A DNA stretch of 64,000 bases from Yarrowia lipolytica (Eukaryota; Ascomycota; Dipodascomycetes; Dipodascales), in contig NC_090771.1 in the NCBI RefSeq assembly GCF_001761485.1, forward strand, positions 1,860,001 to 1,924,000. The letters are read 5' to 3'. The notes under the pieces were generated by a model that saw only the letters and a program-made list of their open reading frames with translations, did no database searches and was not told where the DNA came from. The position numbers and the translations under genes were made by a program. This document shows, one piece after another, positions 20,432 through 29,153 of this stretch. The first letter of the stretch is position 1; each line of letters begins with the position of its first letter.

Positions 20432-21462
20432 CTAATCCCGGCTAGGCTTCTGTTTCTTGGCCTCTGCCTCCTTTTCTTCCTCAATCTCAGCAACGTACTC
20501 AGCAATGGTTTCCGTGCTCAGAACCTCGGTAGGGTTGTCGGCAGACAAGATGGCAATCTCAATGTTCTTGGCTCCGGTCTGGACAACCTCCAGCAGACTC
20601 TTGATAGCCAGCCGAATGGTGGCGGCTTTGTCCATATCCTCCTCGTAGTTCTTCTCCAGGAAATCTCGTACAGTCTTGGAGCTCTTACCGATGGCGTTGG
20701 CTTTCCACGCGTTGTAGATTCCAGAGGGCTCTGTCTGGTACAGCTTGGGCACCTTGTCGTTGGGGTCGAATCCAACAATCAGAGTAGAAATACCGAATGG
20801 TCGTACACCACCTGACTGGGTGTATCGCTGCTGAACACCAGCAATGTATCGGGAGATGTACTCGACGGAAACGGGGTCTTCAACTGTGAGTCGGTGAGAC
20901 TGAGCCTCAACTCGGGCCTTGTCGACGAGGATTCGGGCGTCGGCGTTCAGACCGGCAAAGGCCAGAGACACATGAGTGTCCAACTTGCAGATCTTGGAGG
21001 GGGTGATTCGAGGGTCCTGGAGCTTGAGAGCAGACCGCTTCTCGCATCCCAGAATGACGACATCCTTGCCCTTGACACCGACGGCTGCGGTTCCTCTCTT
21101 AACAGCCTCCAAGGCGTACTCCACCTCTGTTGTTAGTATTGTCTCTTGCTGGTTGGGCGTTGGGGTGTCTGTCTATCGCCACCGTCCATCGCCATCCTTA
21201 CAACAGATGCAAGAATCGCAATGGCAGTAGACGTGGACAGATCCAACGAAACCCAACTATCCTGTCGTACCGACGCTGACGTCGGGGCGAGATTGTGACT
21301 GTTGCCACCTCTGTGAACGTTAGTGCCACCTGGATGTCTTGTTCAACTTACGGAAAACGTGTCCGTCGGGACTGTGTTAGTAATCAATCGATAATTGTGT
21401 GTGGCACTTTCGTGTGCAAATACTCACCTGAATACTGAAAGTGCTCTGTCGTAGCCGCTCAT
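20432..21462 (-). CDS. PRE6: 20S proteasome subunit alpha-4 (Pre6), three exons
   Basis: Alpha-ring subunit of the 20S proteasome. Exon 1 (21428-21462, 35 nt) gives [11 protein letters not shown]. Exon 2 (21352-21371, 20 nt) completes SPDGHVF. Exon 3 (20432-21126) starts within the Gln codon of [20 protein letters not shown]. Splicing thus rebuilds the N-terminal alpha-subunit signature [20 protein letters not shown], which closes the gate of the core particle. The total is 249 residues, normal for Pre6. Introns are 21372-21427 (56 nt, GTGAGT...CTAACACAG) and 21127-21351 (225 nt, GTAAGT...CTAACAACAG). Conserved blocks [11 protein letters not shown] and [16 protein letters not shown] match alpha-4. 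The C-terminal tail is charged ([13 protein letters not shown]). Intron 2 contains a possible extra exon, described in the findings. Confidence 0.96.
21127..21351 (-). other. PRE6 intron 2
   Basis: This 225-nt intron has GTAAGT at the 5' end and TACTAACAACAG at the 3' end. It contains an internal CTAACGTTCACAG acceptor and a GTAAGG donor that could define a 109-nt exon. Confidence 0.9.
21372..21427 (-). other. PRE6 intron 1
   Basis: This 56-nt intron has GTGAGTATT at the 5' end and TACTAACACAG at the 3' end. Its removal joins the conserved alpha-subunit N-terminus in frame. Confidence 0.93.
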
Positions 21463-21970
21463 TGTGATTTGTGTATGTGTGGTGAGGGACTGATGCTGAA
21501 GTGGTTGGTGGTGGCGAACTCAATGTGTGATGATACAGCCTGCATACTATTGATTACAGTAATAGTGGACATGATCGTCAACTAAGTTAGAGAGGCAAGG
21601 TTCAAGTGTTGGAAGCAGAAAATAGCCACCAGTTCACTTGTACTGTGGAGAGAGTATTCAAGAGAGTAAACAATAAAATGTTTATACTTATTAAAGCAAT
21701 TCATCTCGGCAGGTCTCATTTATGTATTTAGGTGAATTGTGTAGTTCTGTTACATGGAGCTGTCTGTATACATTTCAGGCGACATTCAATCTCCATCACC
21801 TCAATAATTTACAAATAATTATACACTTCGGCTACTGTACACATACCAGTACAATTAATGAATTAATTAATGAATCTAAAGGAATCTAAAGGAATCTAAA
21901 GGAATCTAAAGGAATCTAAATAAGAAGCTGAAGGGTTAATAATGTAAGTGATTCACTCTCAAGTGGAATC
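21463..21970. other. Spacer between PRE6 and the first GH3 gene
   Basis: This 508-bp spacer holds the PRE6 promoter at its left side and the 3' flank of the GH3 gene at its right side. It contains a five-copy 10-bp tandem repeat (21871-21920) and a run of AATTAATGAATTAATTAATG just before it. Confidence 0.5.
21871..21920. repeat. Five-unit 10-bp tandem repeat (GGAATCTAAA)
   Basis: One TGAATCTAAA unit is followed by four perfect GGAATCTAAA units with no spacer. The array lies about 50 bp downstream of the GH3 stop codon, so it probably falls in that gene's 3' UTR. Confidence 0.95.
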
Positions 21971-24580
21971 CTACTTGAGAGTGAAGCTGGTGGTCAGAAC
22001 AAAGTCTCGCGAACTGTGGCCTACGTAAACCTTGTACTCTCCTCGTTGGACCCGCCAGCTCTGAAGTTTGACATCCCAGACCGCGAGATCTCGCCATTGA
22101 ACATCGTATAGAATTCCCTGCCGTTCTCCCACCTTGAGCTCGGACCGTTCGAATCCTCGAAGCTGTCTAGGAGCGGTTTTAAGATCGTCGTTATCCTGAG
22201 GGAAGGCAATGTACATCTGGGTGACCACTCCAGTATCATAGGGACCATAGTTAGACACGCTGTGGACAATGTAGACTGCAGAGAGCCACAGAGCAGGGTT
22301 GCCTCCGACAGCCCCGCCGTTAATGTTGGTACTGTTGGACTGCTCACTGGAGTACCCCTCAGGATAGGGATAATGGGTCTCGTTAGAGAAGATCTCCGAG
22401 GTATCGTTCAGGTATGGATAGACGTACTTGTTCAAAGGATCAATGTCACTGGGGAAGACGGACTCATTGGCGTGAGGAGTAAATGCGTTCTTAGGCTTGT
22501 TGGGGTTCGAAGGGGCAAAGGGAGTGGGCAAGAACTCAGGAATGCTAGGGAAAGCATACCGGGCTTCGAGATTCTCCACCGTAATGTTAGAGTAAGACAG
22601 ACCGTAGCCAAATTCAAACCTAGGAGTCACCTGGTTCTCGTCGAACCGTTTGTAGTCCAAAAGAGTACCCTCAGTGAAATAGTCTTGAGGAAGGCCGTCT
22701 TCAGGGATCTTAGTAGTAAGAGGAATGTAGTCGGTGTCATTCTTGGCAATAGTGAAAGGGAGTTTTCCTGAAGGGGCGATGTCGCCGAAGAGAATAGAGG
22801 CTGCAGCTCTTCCTCCAAAGTCACCAGCGGGTCCAGTGAGAAGCACGGCAGTGACGTTTGGGTTGTCGATCCACTTTTCGAGGTTCACAGGGCCGACAGT
22901 GGTAACAACAACGATAGTGTTGGGGTTCTTAGATGCCACAGCCTTGACAACCTCGTCTCCATTGTGCCACAGCGTCAAGTTGTTTCGATCCCCAATGTTG
23001 CCGTCAACAATACCAGTACTCTCACCGGAGTCGGAAAGAACAAAGACGACACTGGCGTCGGCAGCAGCTGAAAGGATCTCAACGTTCGACAGGTTACCCC
23101 AAGATTGCGTAGTGCCTCCGATGGTGATGTTGTCCTTGGAGGCTCTCTCCTTAATGGCGTCGTAAGGAGATTGATAATCGGTAGGGTAGACGGAACCGGA
23201 CCCCCATCCCTCAATAAGGGCGCCATCACTACACTGCATATTTTCTCCACAGACAGCTCCAAGTGGGCCGGTTTTAGAACCAATACCGAAAATGTTGAGG
23301 TTTCCAATATTGGTAGGGTTCAGAGGAAGAGTCTTCTTCTCATTCTTGAGAAGAACAAGCGCAGCGTTTGCTCCATCAAGAGCAGCCTTGGTAGTGTACT
23401 GGTCTCTCACATCAATATGTCGGTTAACAGTGACGTTTCCACCAGCCTTGGCTCCGTAGTACTTGTAGCTAGTAGTGTCGTTGGTCCAAGAGCTGAAGTT
23501 GGGGTCGGTCGGAGTAATTGAGAGATACAGTATGGGGGTAAGGATTCGGGTAACCATGTCGTCCACTCGGCTTTCATCAATGGTTCCATTCAGCACACTC
23601 CTGGTCAACTCGTATCCCATGAGCGGAACACCGTCCGCCCAGACAAGACCGTCTCCAGGCATGCTCATATCGAGACCAGCAAGAACAGACGCCACGCCAC
23701 TTCGCTGGGCAAGCCAGTCGGACATGACAAAGCCCTGGAAACCCATTTCCTCCTTGAGCTTACCGTTCAGAATGTGGGCGTTTTGACAACCCTGAGAGCC
23801 ATTGATCTGCTGATAGGAACACATGACAGATCCAACATTGGCTCGAACAGCATCAGCAAAGGGCCAAAGGTACGCTTCGTTAAGAGTTCGGTCGTCGATG
23901 TTTGAAGAGAGGGGCTGCTTCAGATCCTTGAATCCGAATCCCTGCCACTCGCCAAGTTGTCGAAAATGTTCCTGCTCGTTTCCAACCATATGCTTTACCA
24001 CAGCCATGACGTTCTGGCCCTGTATACCTGTCACGGCCTCGGCGGCGAGCTTTCCAGCAAGGTAGGGGTCAGCAGAGAAGCCCTCCCAGATTCGACCTCC
24101 GTTAGCATGTCTTCCCAGTGGTCCAACCACAGGGCTGAGAGTGATATCCACTCCCTTGCGTCTATTCTCCCGTCCCATAGCAGCACCTCGCTCTCTAACC
24201 AGCTGTCGAGAGAAGGTAGAGGCAATAGTGATACCAGCAGGGAATGTGGTAATGAGGTCAGCAAATCGAATCCCAAGAGGGCCGTCTTGAAGGCACAGCG
24301 ATTTTATACCCAGTCGTTCGACGGTACCAGTGTTTCCAACACAAGGACCCATCTCCCAGCCCGTACCGGTGGTGATGTTCACCTTCTCAAGCAGTGTCAT
24401 GTTAGCGACCATACCCTGGGCCACCTTCAAGGCAGCTCTCCATCGCAGGTCGGTGGGAACTCTGCCAATCTCCGGAGCAGGGTAGTATGGAGGGCTGTGT
24501 TTGTAAGCGTCTTTATCTGAGAACGGGTCAGCAAGCGCTGCTGCGAGCAGCATCGTCAGCAGTAGGACGAATGCGAGCAT
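21971..24580 (-). CDS. Secreted GH3 beta-glucosidase (catalytic residues intact)
   Basis: Extracellular or periplasmic enzyme of 869 residues that hydrolyses beta-glucosides such as cellobiose. A signal peptide is evident (MLAFVLLLTMLLAAALA, cleavage near residue 17). The GH3 barrel has the substrate-binding LCLQDGPLGIR (about 95-105), GGRIWEGFSADPYLAG and VVKHMVGNEQEHFR. The nucleophile lies in GFVMSDW (Asp288). The second domain has the acid/base glutamate region VLSDSGESTGIVDGN. A fibronectin-III-like C-terminal domain (PRQLRGFERSELKVGE to FVLTTSF) ends the protein. Many N-x-S/T sites suggest glycosylation. All this matches fungal GH3 beta-glucosidases. A same-strand paralogue lies at 25959-28778 with RPR2 between them. 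Confidence 0.95.
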   Translation of the reverse strand: MLAFVLLLTMLLAAALADPFSDKDAYKHSPPYYPAPEIGRVPTDLRWRAALKVAQGMVANMTLLEKVNITTGTGWEMGPCVGNTGTVERLGIKSLCLQDGPLGIRFADLITTFPAGITIASTFSRQLVRERGAAMGRENRRKGVDITLSPVVGPLGRHANGGRIWEGFSADPYLAGKLAAEAVTGIQGQNVMAVVKHMVGNEQEHFRQLGEWQGFGFKDLKQPLSSNIDDRTLNEAYLWPFADAVRANVGSVMCSYQQINGSQGCQNAHILNGKLKEEMGFQGFVMSDWLAQRSGVASVLAGLDMSMPGDGLVWADGVPLMGYELTRSVLNGTIDESRVDDMVTRILTPILYLSITPTDPNFSSWTNDTTSYKYYGAKAGGNVTVNRHIDVRDQYTTKAALDGANAALVLLKNEKKTLPLNPTNIGNLNIFGIGSKTGPLGAVCGENMQCSDGALIEGWGSGSVYPTDYQSPYDAIKERASKDNITIGGTTQSWGNLSNVEILSAAADASVVFVLSDSGESTGIVDGNIGDRNNLTLWHNGDEVVKAVASKNPNTIVVVTTVGPVNLEKWIDNPNVTAVLLTGPAGDFGGRAAASILFGDIAPSGKLPFTIAKNDTDYIPLTTKIPEDGLPQDYFTEGTLLDYKRFDENQVTPRFEFGYGLSYSNITVENLEARYAFPSIPEFLPTPFAPSNPNKPKNAFTPHANESVFPSDIDPLNKYVYPYLNDTSEIFSNETHYPYPEGYSSEQSNSTNINGGAVGGNPALWLSAVYIVHSVSNYGPYDTGVVTQMYIAFPQDNDDLKTAPRQLRGFERSELKVGERQGILYDVQWRDLAVWDVKLQSWRVQRGEYKVYVGHSSRDFVLTTSFTLK

Positions 24581-25399
24581 TTTGAAAGTTATTCAGATGA
24601 CTGTTAGAAGCGATGAGATGAGATATGCAAGACCTCTGTGTTTAATATACGATTTACAACCTCCAGTCTTCATTGTGCCGATACTTTGTTCCTGTCCTTT
24701 TGGGTCCCTCGCAGCCCATATTGCATATCGCCCAACTCAATGTCGCACAATACGGCGACTCGGAAACACTAACTCCGCCGTGGCCTTGGGATCAAAGAAC
24801 GCTAAGCTCCTATAATATATCGCTCAAACCCTTTCAGCGGATCAGGGCGATGGTTGGTTCGGAGTTCTACTAAAGACTGGACCTGCTGTATTCCACAGTC
24901 TTGCGTGCAAGTACAGATTCCGACACATAGCATCTCCACGGCAGATCTCTCGACCCCTTTACCGTTCGTCAATCAAGGTTCCCTTTCTCAACACCTTGCC
25001 TATCTCGTCGAAATCAATTAAGCAACTAATGGAGCTACAGTAGGCCCGGCCGGCCTTCTGTGATACCCGTAAAGCCCTGGGAACATGAAAAGCACCCCCG
25101 ATCCGCGGAGCAATTAACGTCTCCATGTTTCACCGACTTCCCCTCAAAGGAGGTGGTGCCAACCTTAGACACTGTTGTCTCTGCCCTCAGTTGTACGCCA
25201 TGCCATGCGAATCGCCTCATTGAGAGCCAACCACGGAACCCAAAATGTGTCCAAAAGCAGATTGCTGGGTGGGGGAGGCTTTTGTTGCTAATACTCGCTA
25301 ATGTTCAAAACTTTGTCTCTGCATCTCACCTGCACTGACGCATGCACCTCCAATACTAAAATGAATTTTTATCCTGGAACGTCTCTGAGAACCTAGACA
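24581..25399. promoter_or_regulatory. Divergent spacer between the GH3 gene and RPR2
   Basis: This 819-bp region carries the promoters of the GH3 gene (left) and RPR2 (right). It is more GC-rich than most spacers here. It has a GGCCCGGCCGGCC stretch at about 25047-25059 and no long open frame that resembles a protein. Confidence 0.4.
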
Positions 25400-25900
25400 A
25401 TGACCGATAACACCAACCCCACAAATGAAGGCCAGCAACCAACACAACAATCGCAAAAGGGCAAGAAACAGCAACAGAAGCCCAACACAACGAGAAAAAC
25501 CGATATAAACGCCAACAAGCAGAAGCAACAACAACCGAAGAAACCAAAGGTGATACCACATCGAGATCACTACGCTAGAATCTCATACCTGGCACAGGCA
25601 TCACAATTAATGGGAGACTGTAATGAGGGACTGTCACGATGTTATACCAGTACAATGACTACAGTGGCAAAGAAAACAGTGCTCAGATTGTCCCCGCATC
25701 TCAAACGAACAGTCTGCAAGAAGTGCTCACGAAAACTCACACCAACAAACTGTGACATTGAGTTGGAAAACCTATCCAGGTTACAATCAAGTAAAGCCAA
25801 TGTGCTAATATACACTTGCAAGTGTGGCACCGCCAAAAGATTTCCAGTAGGAAAGAAGGAGGACTACAAGCTATGGGCAGACACCGCGTCAGCGAATTAA
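25400..25900 (+). CDS. RPR2: RNase P subunit Rpr2 (Rpp21 family)
   Basis: Protein subunit of nuclear RNase P, which cuts the 5' leader from precursor tRNAs. The 166-residue protein has a Gln/Lys/Asn-rich basic N-terminus (about 1-50). It then has the Rpp21/Snm1 core: YARISYLAQASQLM, a hydrophobic helix region, CKKCSRKLTP and YTCKCGTAKRFP. The two CxxC/CxC pairs form the family's zinc ribbon. The basic, low-complexity start fits RNA contact. Snm1 of RNase MRP is the related alternative; the position of the cysteines and short length favour Rpr2. It sits between two GH3 paralogues on the opposite strand with no evident functional link. Confidence 0.85.
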   Translation: MTDNTNPTNEGQQPTQQSQKGKKQQQKPNTTRKTDINANKQKQQQPKKPKVIPHRDHYARISYLAQASQLMGDCNEGLSRCYTSTMTTVAKKTVLRLSPHLKRTVCKKCSRKLTPTNCDIELENLSRLQSSKANVLIYTCKCGTAKRFPVGKKEDYKLWADTASAN

Positions 25901-25958
25901 TGAATTAAATTTAATAGACATGCGCTTGATAAACCTTCTCAGCACTGAACTCTCTCAC

Positions 25959-28778
25959 TTAAGCAATCGTGATGCGACCAAGGGTTTCTAACTGCCGACT
26001 CGAACCACCGATGAACACATCATAGTCGCCCCGCTGTACCACCCAGGTCTGCTTGACAACATCCCAAACTGCGAGATCACGCCACATGAGATCAAAAAGA
26101 ACGTTGGCTGTCTCGCCAACAACAAGAGAAGTCTTAGAGAAGCCTCGCAGCTGTTTGGGGGCTGTCCGGAGAGCCTGGTCATCCTGAGGGAAGCTGACAT
26201 ACAGCTGTGACACGACTGCACCATCAAAGGGGCCGTGGTTGGTCACGCTCACAGCAACTTGGTACATGACATCCCAGAGCATGGGATTACCACCCACAGC
26301 GCCACCATTCAGGACAGGATCGTCGTTGTGGTCATCATTATAGCCAGAAGGAAACTGGAAGTCCCCTGAAGCGGCCTTGAACTCTTGCTGGAACGCCTTA
26401 GCAGTAGTCGCGTTGCCGTCTTTACCCCAGTAGTCCGGGGGAGCTCCAAGGGTGAGACTGGGGTTTCTCTGTGTGGTAATCTTCATGTCAGAGTATGAGA
26501 ACTCAGAGAAGGACATGCCGAAACCAAACTCGAATCGAGGAGAGATGAGGTTCTGATCAAACCACTTGTAATCAGTCAAGCTCATCTCACCAAAGTAAGC
26601 CTTGGGAATCCCATCCCGAGGTACCTCGGTCTCAATGGGGATGTAGTGGTTGACGTTCCGTGCAATGGTAAAGGGAAGCTTACCACTGGGGTTGAAATCT
26701 CCAAAGAGCACGTGAGCAAGAGCAGCCCCAGCCTCCTCGCCGCCAGGGCCAGTGAACAGAACTGCCTTGACATGCGGGTGCTCGATCCACTTCTCCATGT
26801 CAACAGGACCAACAGCAGTGACAACGACAATGTTGTGGTCGTTGACCTCAACAGCCTTCTTGATGAGCTCGTCGCCATTGTGCCAGAGGGTGAAGTTCTT
26901 TCTGTCGCCCTTGTTATCATCCACCACGTGGTTACCCTCGCCGGAGTTGGCGGCAACGAAGATGATATTGGCATCAGTGCTGCTGGCAACGGCCTCGGCC
27001 TGGTTGAGATCCCAAGAATCGAAGTTGGACCGAACAACAATTCGGTCTCGAGCAGCACGGGCGTTCACAGCCTCGTAGGGGGTCACAACGAACGGAGGGT
27101 TGACGCCACCGTCTCCCCATCCTTGGAAGATAGCACCATCGTGGCACCCAAACTTGTCGTCGCACTTGGAGCCACTGGGTCCAAGGTTGGCAGCGGCTCC
27201 CAGCACTCCAATGGTTCTCATGCCCTCGATAGGAAGGGCACTATCATCATTCTTTAGCATAACGATACCTTCGAGAGCGATCTCGAGAGCGACCCGGTAG
27301 TGAAAACCATCACGAACATCAACTAAGATGTTGTCGTAGGCTGACTTGTTGGAGAGATTCTCCTCGTCGCCGACAAAGGACTGGTGGCCGTTTCGGTGCT
27401 GTGTAACGTAGTAGTAGGAGGTGAGAACTCGTGTAGCCATGTCGTCTAGGCGTGATTGAGGGAATCCGTCTTTGTCATAATTTCGGAGCATCATTTCACG
27501 CAGCTTGTTTTCAGACGCCTTGAGCCGAGGCATTGACATATCCATACCGGCGAGCGCAGCAGGGGGTTCGTTCTGAGACATACCCGCGGAGAGGACGAAC
27601 CCTTGGAATCCCAACTCTCTTTTGAGCTTGTAATTCATCATGTAGGAGTTCTTGCAGCCCTGGGTGTTGTTGAGCTTTTGAGGGGCACACATGATAGCAC
27701 CGGCATTAGCCTTGACAGCGTTGGCGAAGGGCCAGATGTACACCTCGTTCATTGTTCTGTCATCGATGAATGAGGAGCCAGAGGATGTGAGGTTGTTGTA
27801 ACCGTGGGCCTGCCACTCTTCCAAGTTTCGGAAGTGCTCCTGGCTGTACCCAACGTAGTGCATCACAGTAGCAACAACTCCCTGATCTTGGATACCAGTG
27901 ACGGACTCAGTTGCAACGACACCAGCCATGTAAGGATCAGGACCGAATCCCTCCCAGTTTCGTCCGCCAGCGGCACTTCGACCAGTGGGATCAATGAGAG
28001 GACCGAGAACGATGTCCATGCCCTTCTTCCGAGCCTCCTTCCCAATGATGGCACCACGAGAGTACATCAGTCCTTTGTTGAAGGTAGATGCTGTGGTTAT
28101 ACCGGCGGGAAGGAAGGTGGTGAAGTGAGAGTCGCCGCCGACACCATGGAGACCCCATTGGAGACGCAGAGAGGACAAGTTGAGTCGGGGAATCTCGCCA
28201 GTCTCGCCATACCAAGGGGAATCTGCAGTGCTGAAGTCAGTGGTCAGGTTAGCCTTCTCTTCGTTCGTGAGTTGGGTGACAAACGCCTTGGCCTTGAGAA
28301 ACGCCGATCGCCAGCAGTGATCATTGATCCGACCAGCCATGGGGGTGGGGTAATAGGTGGGGGAATGCATGTAGTTTGTGAGATTCACAAAGGGGTTGGA
28401 ATCGAAGGGCTCCGGGTCTGAGAGCTTGGGAATATCGCCACCGACATTGCTTGCAATTCGGATGATAATGGTATCGGACTTGGGCTTGGCCTTCTTCTCT
28501 CCGTCGTGGTGCTGGGCGGTCTTCTTCTTGTGGTTATCGAGTCGCGCTTTGGGACGTCGGTCATTTCGGAGACCCACGGGGGATCTGCCTGCTGCTTGAC
28601 GAGTACGTCTGTACGCTCCATGACGGTTGGGGTAGTAGTAAGGGTAGTGAGGAGGCGGGGGTGGAGCCATTGGGTATCGGGGGTGAGGGTGAGGGGGTTC
28701 TCTCTGTGCTTTGGCCACGCAAGCCAGCAGCAGGAGTAGACAGACACCCACCAGCGCTTGGGTATTTGTGTATCTCAT
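25959..28778 (-). CDS. Secreted GH3 beta-glucosidase paralogue lacking catalytic residues (probable pseudoenzyme)
   Basis: This 939-residue, uninterrupted GH3-family protein has a signal peptide (TQALVGVCLLLLLACVAKA, cleavage near residue 24). An unusual Pro/His/Tyr-rich then basic segment (about 27-105, with APPPPPHYPYYYPN) follows before the barrel. The overall fold is complete: GGRNWEGFGPDPYMAG, YVGYSQEHFR, LAGMDMSMP, the acid/base region ANSGEGNHVVDDN and the Fn3-like C-terminus. However, the SDW nucleophile motif reads SAGM, with Ala398 at the Asp position. The QDGPLG substrate loop reads QWGLHG, the KH pair reads MH, and the CSYQQ tyrosine is CAPQK. Hydrolysis by the standard retaining mechanism is therefore unlikely. 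It could be a binding or wall protein (inference). It is a same-strand paralogue of the gene at 21971-24580. Confidence 0.92.
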   Translation of the reverse strand: MRYTNTQALVGVCLLLLLACVAKAQREPPHPHPRYPMAPPPPPHYPYYYPNRHGAYRRTRQAAGRSPVGLRNDRRPKARLDNHKKKTAQHHDGEKKAKPKSDTIIIRIASNVGGDIPKLSDPEPFDSNPFVNLTNYMHSPTYYPTPMAGRINDHCWRSAFLKAKAFVTQLTNEEKANLTTDFSTADSPWYGETGEIPRLNLSSLRLQWGLHGVGGDSHFTTFLPAGITTASTFNKGLMYSRGAIIGKEARKKGMDIVLGPLIDPTGRSAAGGRNWEGFGPDPYMAGVVATESVTGIQDQGVVATVMHYVGYSQEHFRNLEEWQAHGYNNLTSSGSSFIDDRTMNEVYIWPFANAVKANAGAIMCAPQKLNNTQGCKNSYMMNYKLKRELGFQGFVLSAGMSQNEPPAALAGMDMSMPRLKASENKLREMMLRNYDKDGFPQSRLDDMATRVLTSYYYVTQHRNGHQSFVGDEENLSNKSAYDNILVDVRDGFHYRVALEIALEGIVMLKNDDSALPIEGMRTIGVLGAAANLGPSGSKCDDKFGCHDGAIFQGWGDGGVNPPFVVTPYEAVNARAARDRIVVRSNFDSWDLNQAEAVASSTDANIIFVAANSGEGNHVVDDNKGDRKNFTLWHNGDELIKKAVEVNDHNIVVVTAVGPVDMEKWIEHPHVKAVLFTGPGGEEAGAALAHVLFGDFNPSGKLPFTIARNVNHYIPIETEVPRDGIPKAYFGEMSLTDYKWFDQNLISPRFEFGFGMSFSEFSYSDMKITTQRNPSLTLGAPPDYWGKDGNATTAKAFQQEFKAASGDFQFPSGYNDDHNDDPVLNGGAVGGNPMLWDVMYQVAVSVTNHGPFDGAVVSQLYVSFPQDDQALRTAPKQLRGFSKTSLVVGETANVLFDLMWRDLAVWDVVKQTWVVQRGDYDVFIGGSSRQLETLGRITIA

Positions 28779-29153
28779 GTTTTTATTTCTGGTGTGTAGG
28801 AGAATAAGTTAAGGTGGGCTGTTCTGTTTTTAAATGTGGGAAGCGTCTTTCTGTGTTTGTGTGACCACCACAATTAGTGTGTCACACACACGTTAAATAA
28901 GTCAACAAAAAAGCACATTATGGAAGCTACAGAACGTACAGTACAGTATAACAGTAACCATTTACGTACTAATAGCCATTGTAAGAGGAGAGATTCCAGA
29001 TGTTAGCATTACACCAAATAGTCACTACGCTAAATCTCACGGATGCCTATAAATATATGCATTCATTCTATTATATATGACAGTAAGAGAACGATTTCAG
29101 AAACGCTGTCTCACGGCCTACAGAACGTAGTCAGCTATCGTAATAATATGCTG
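28779..29153. other. Spacer between the GH3 paralogue and SDS22
   Basis: These 375 bp hold the GH3 promoter on the left and the SDS22 3' UTR on the right. They are AT-rich and contain GTACAGTACAG words near 28935-28946. No gene was seen. Confidence 0.4.
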
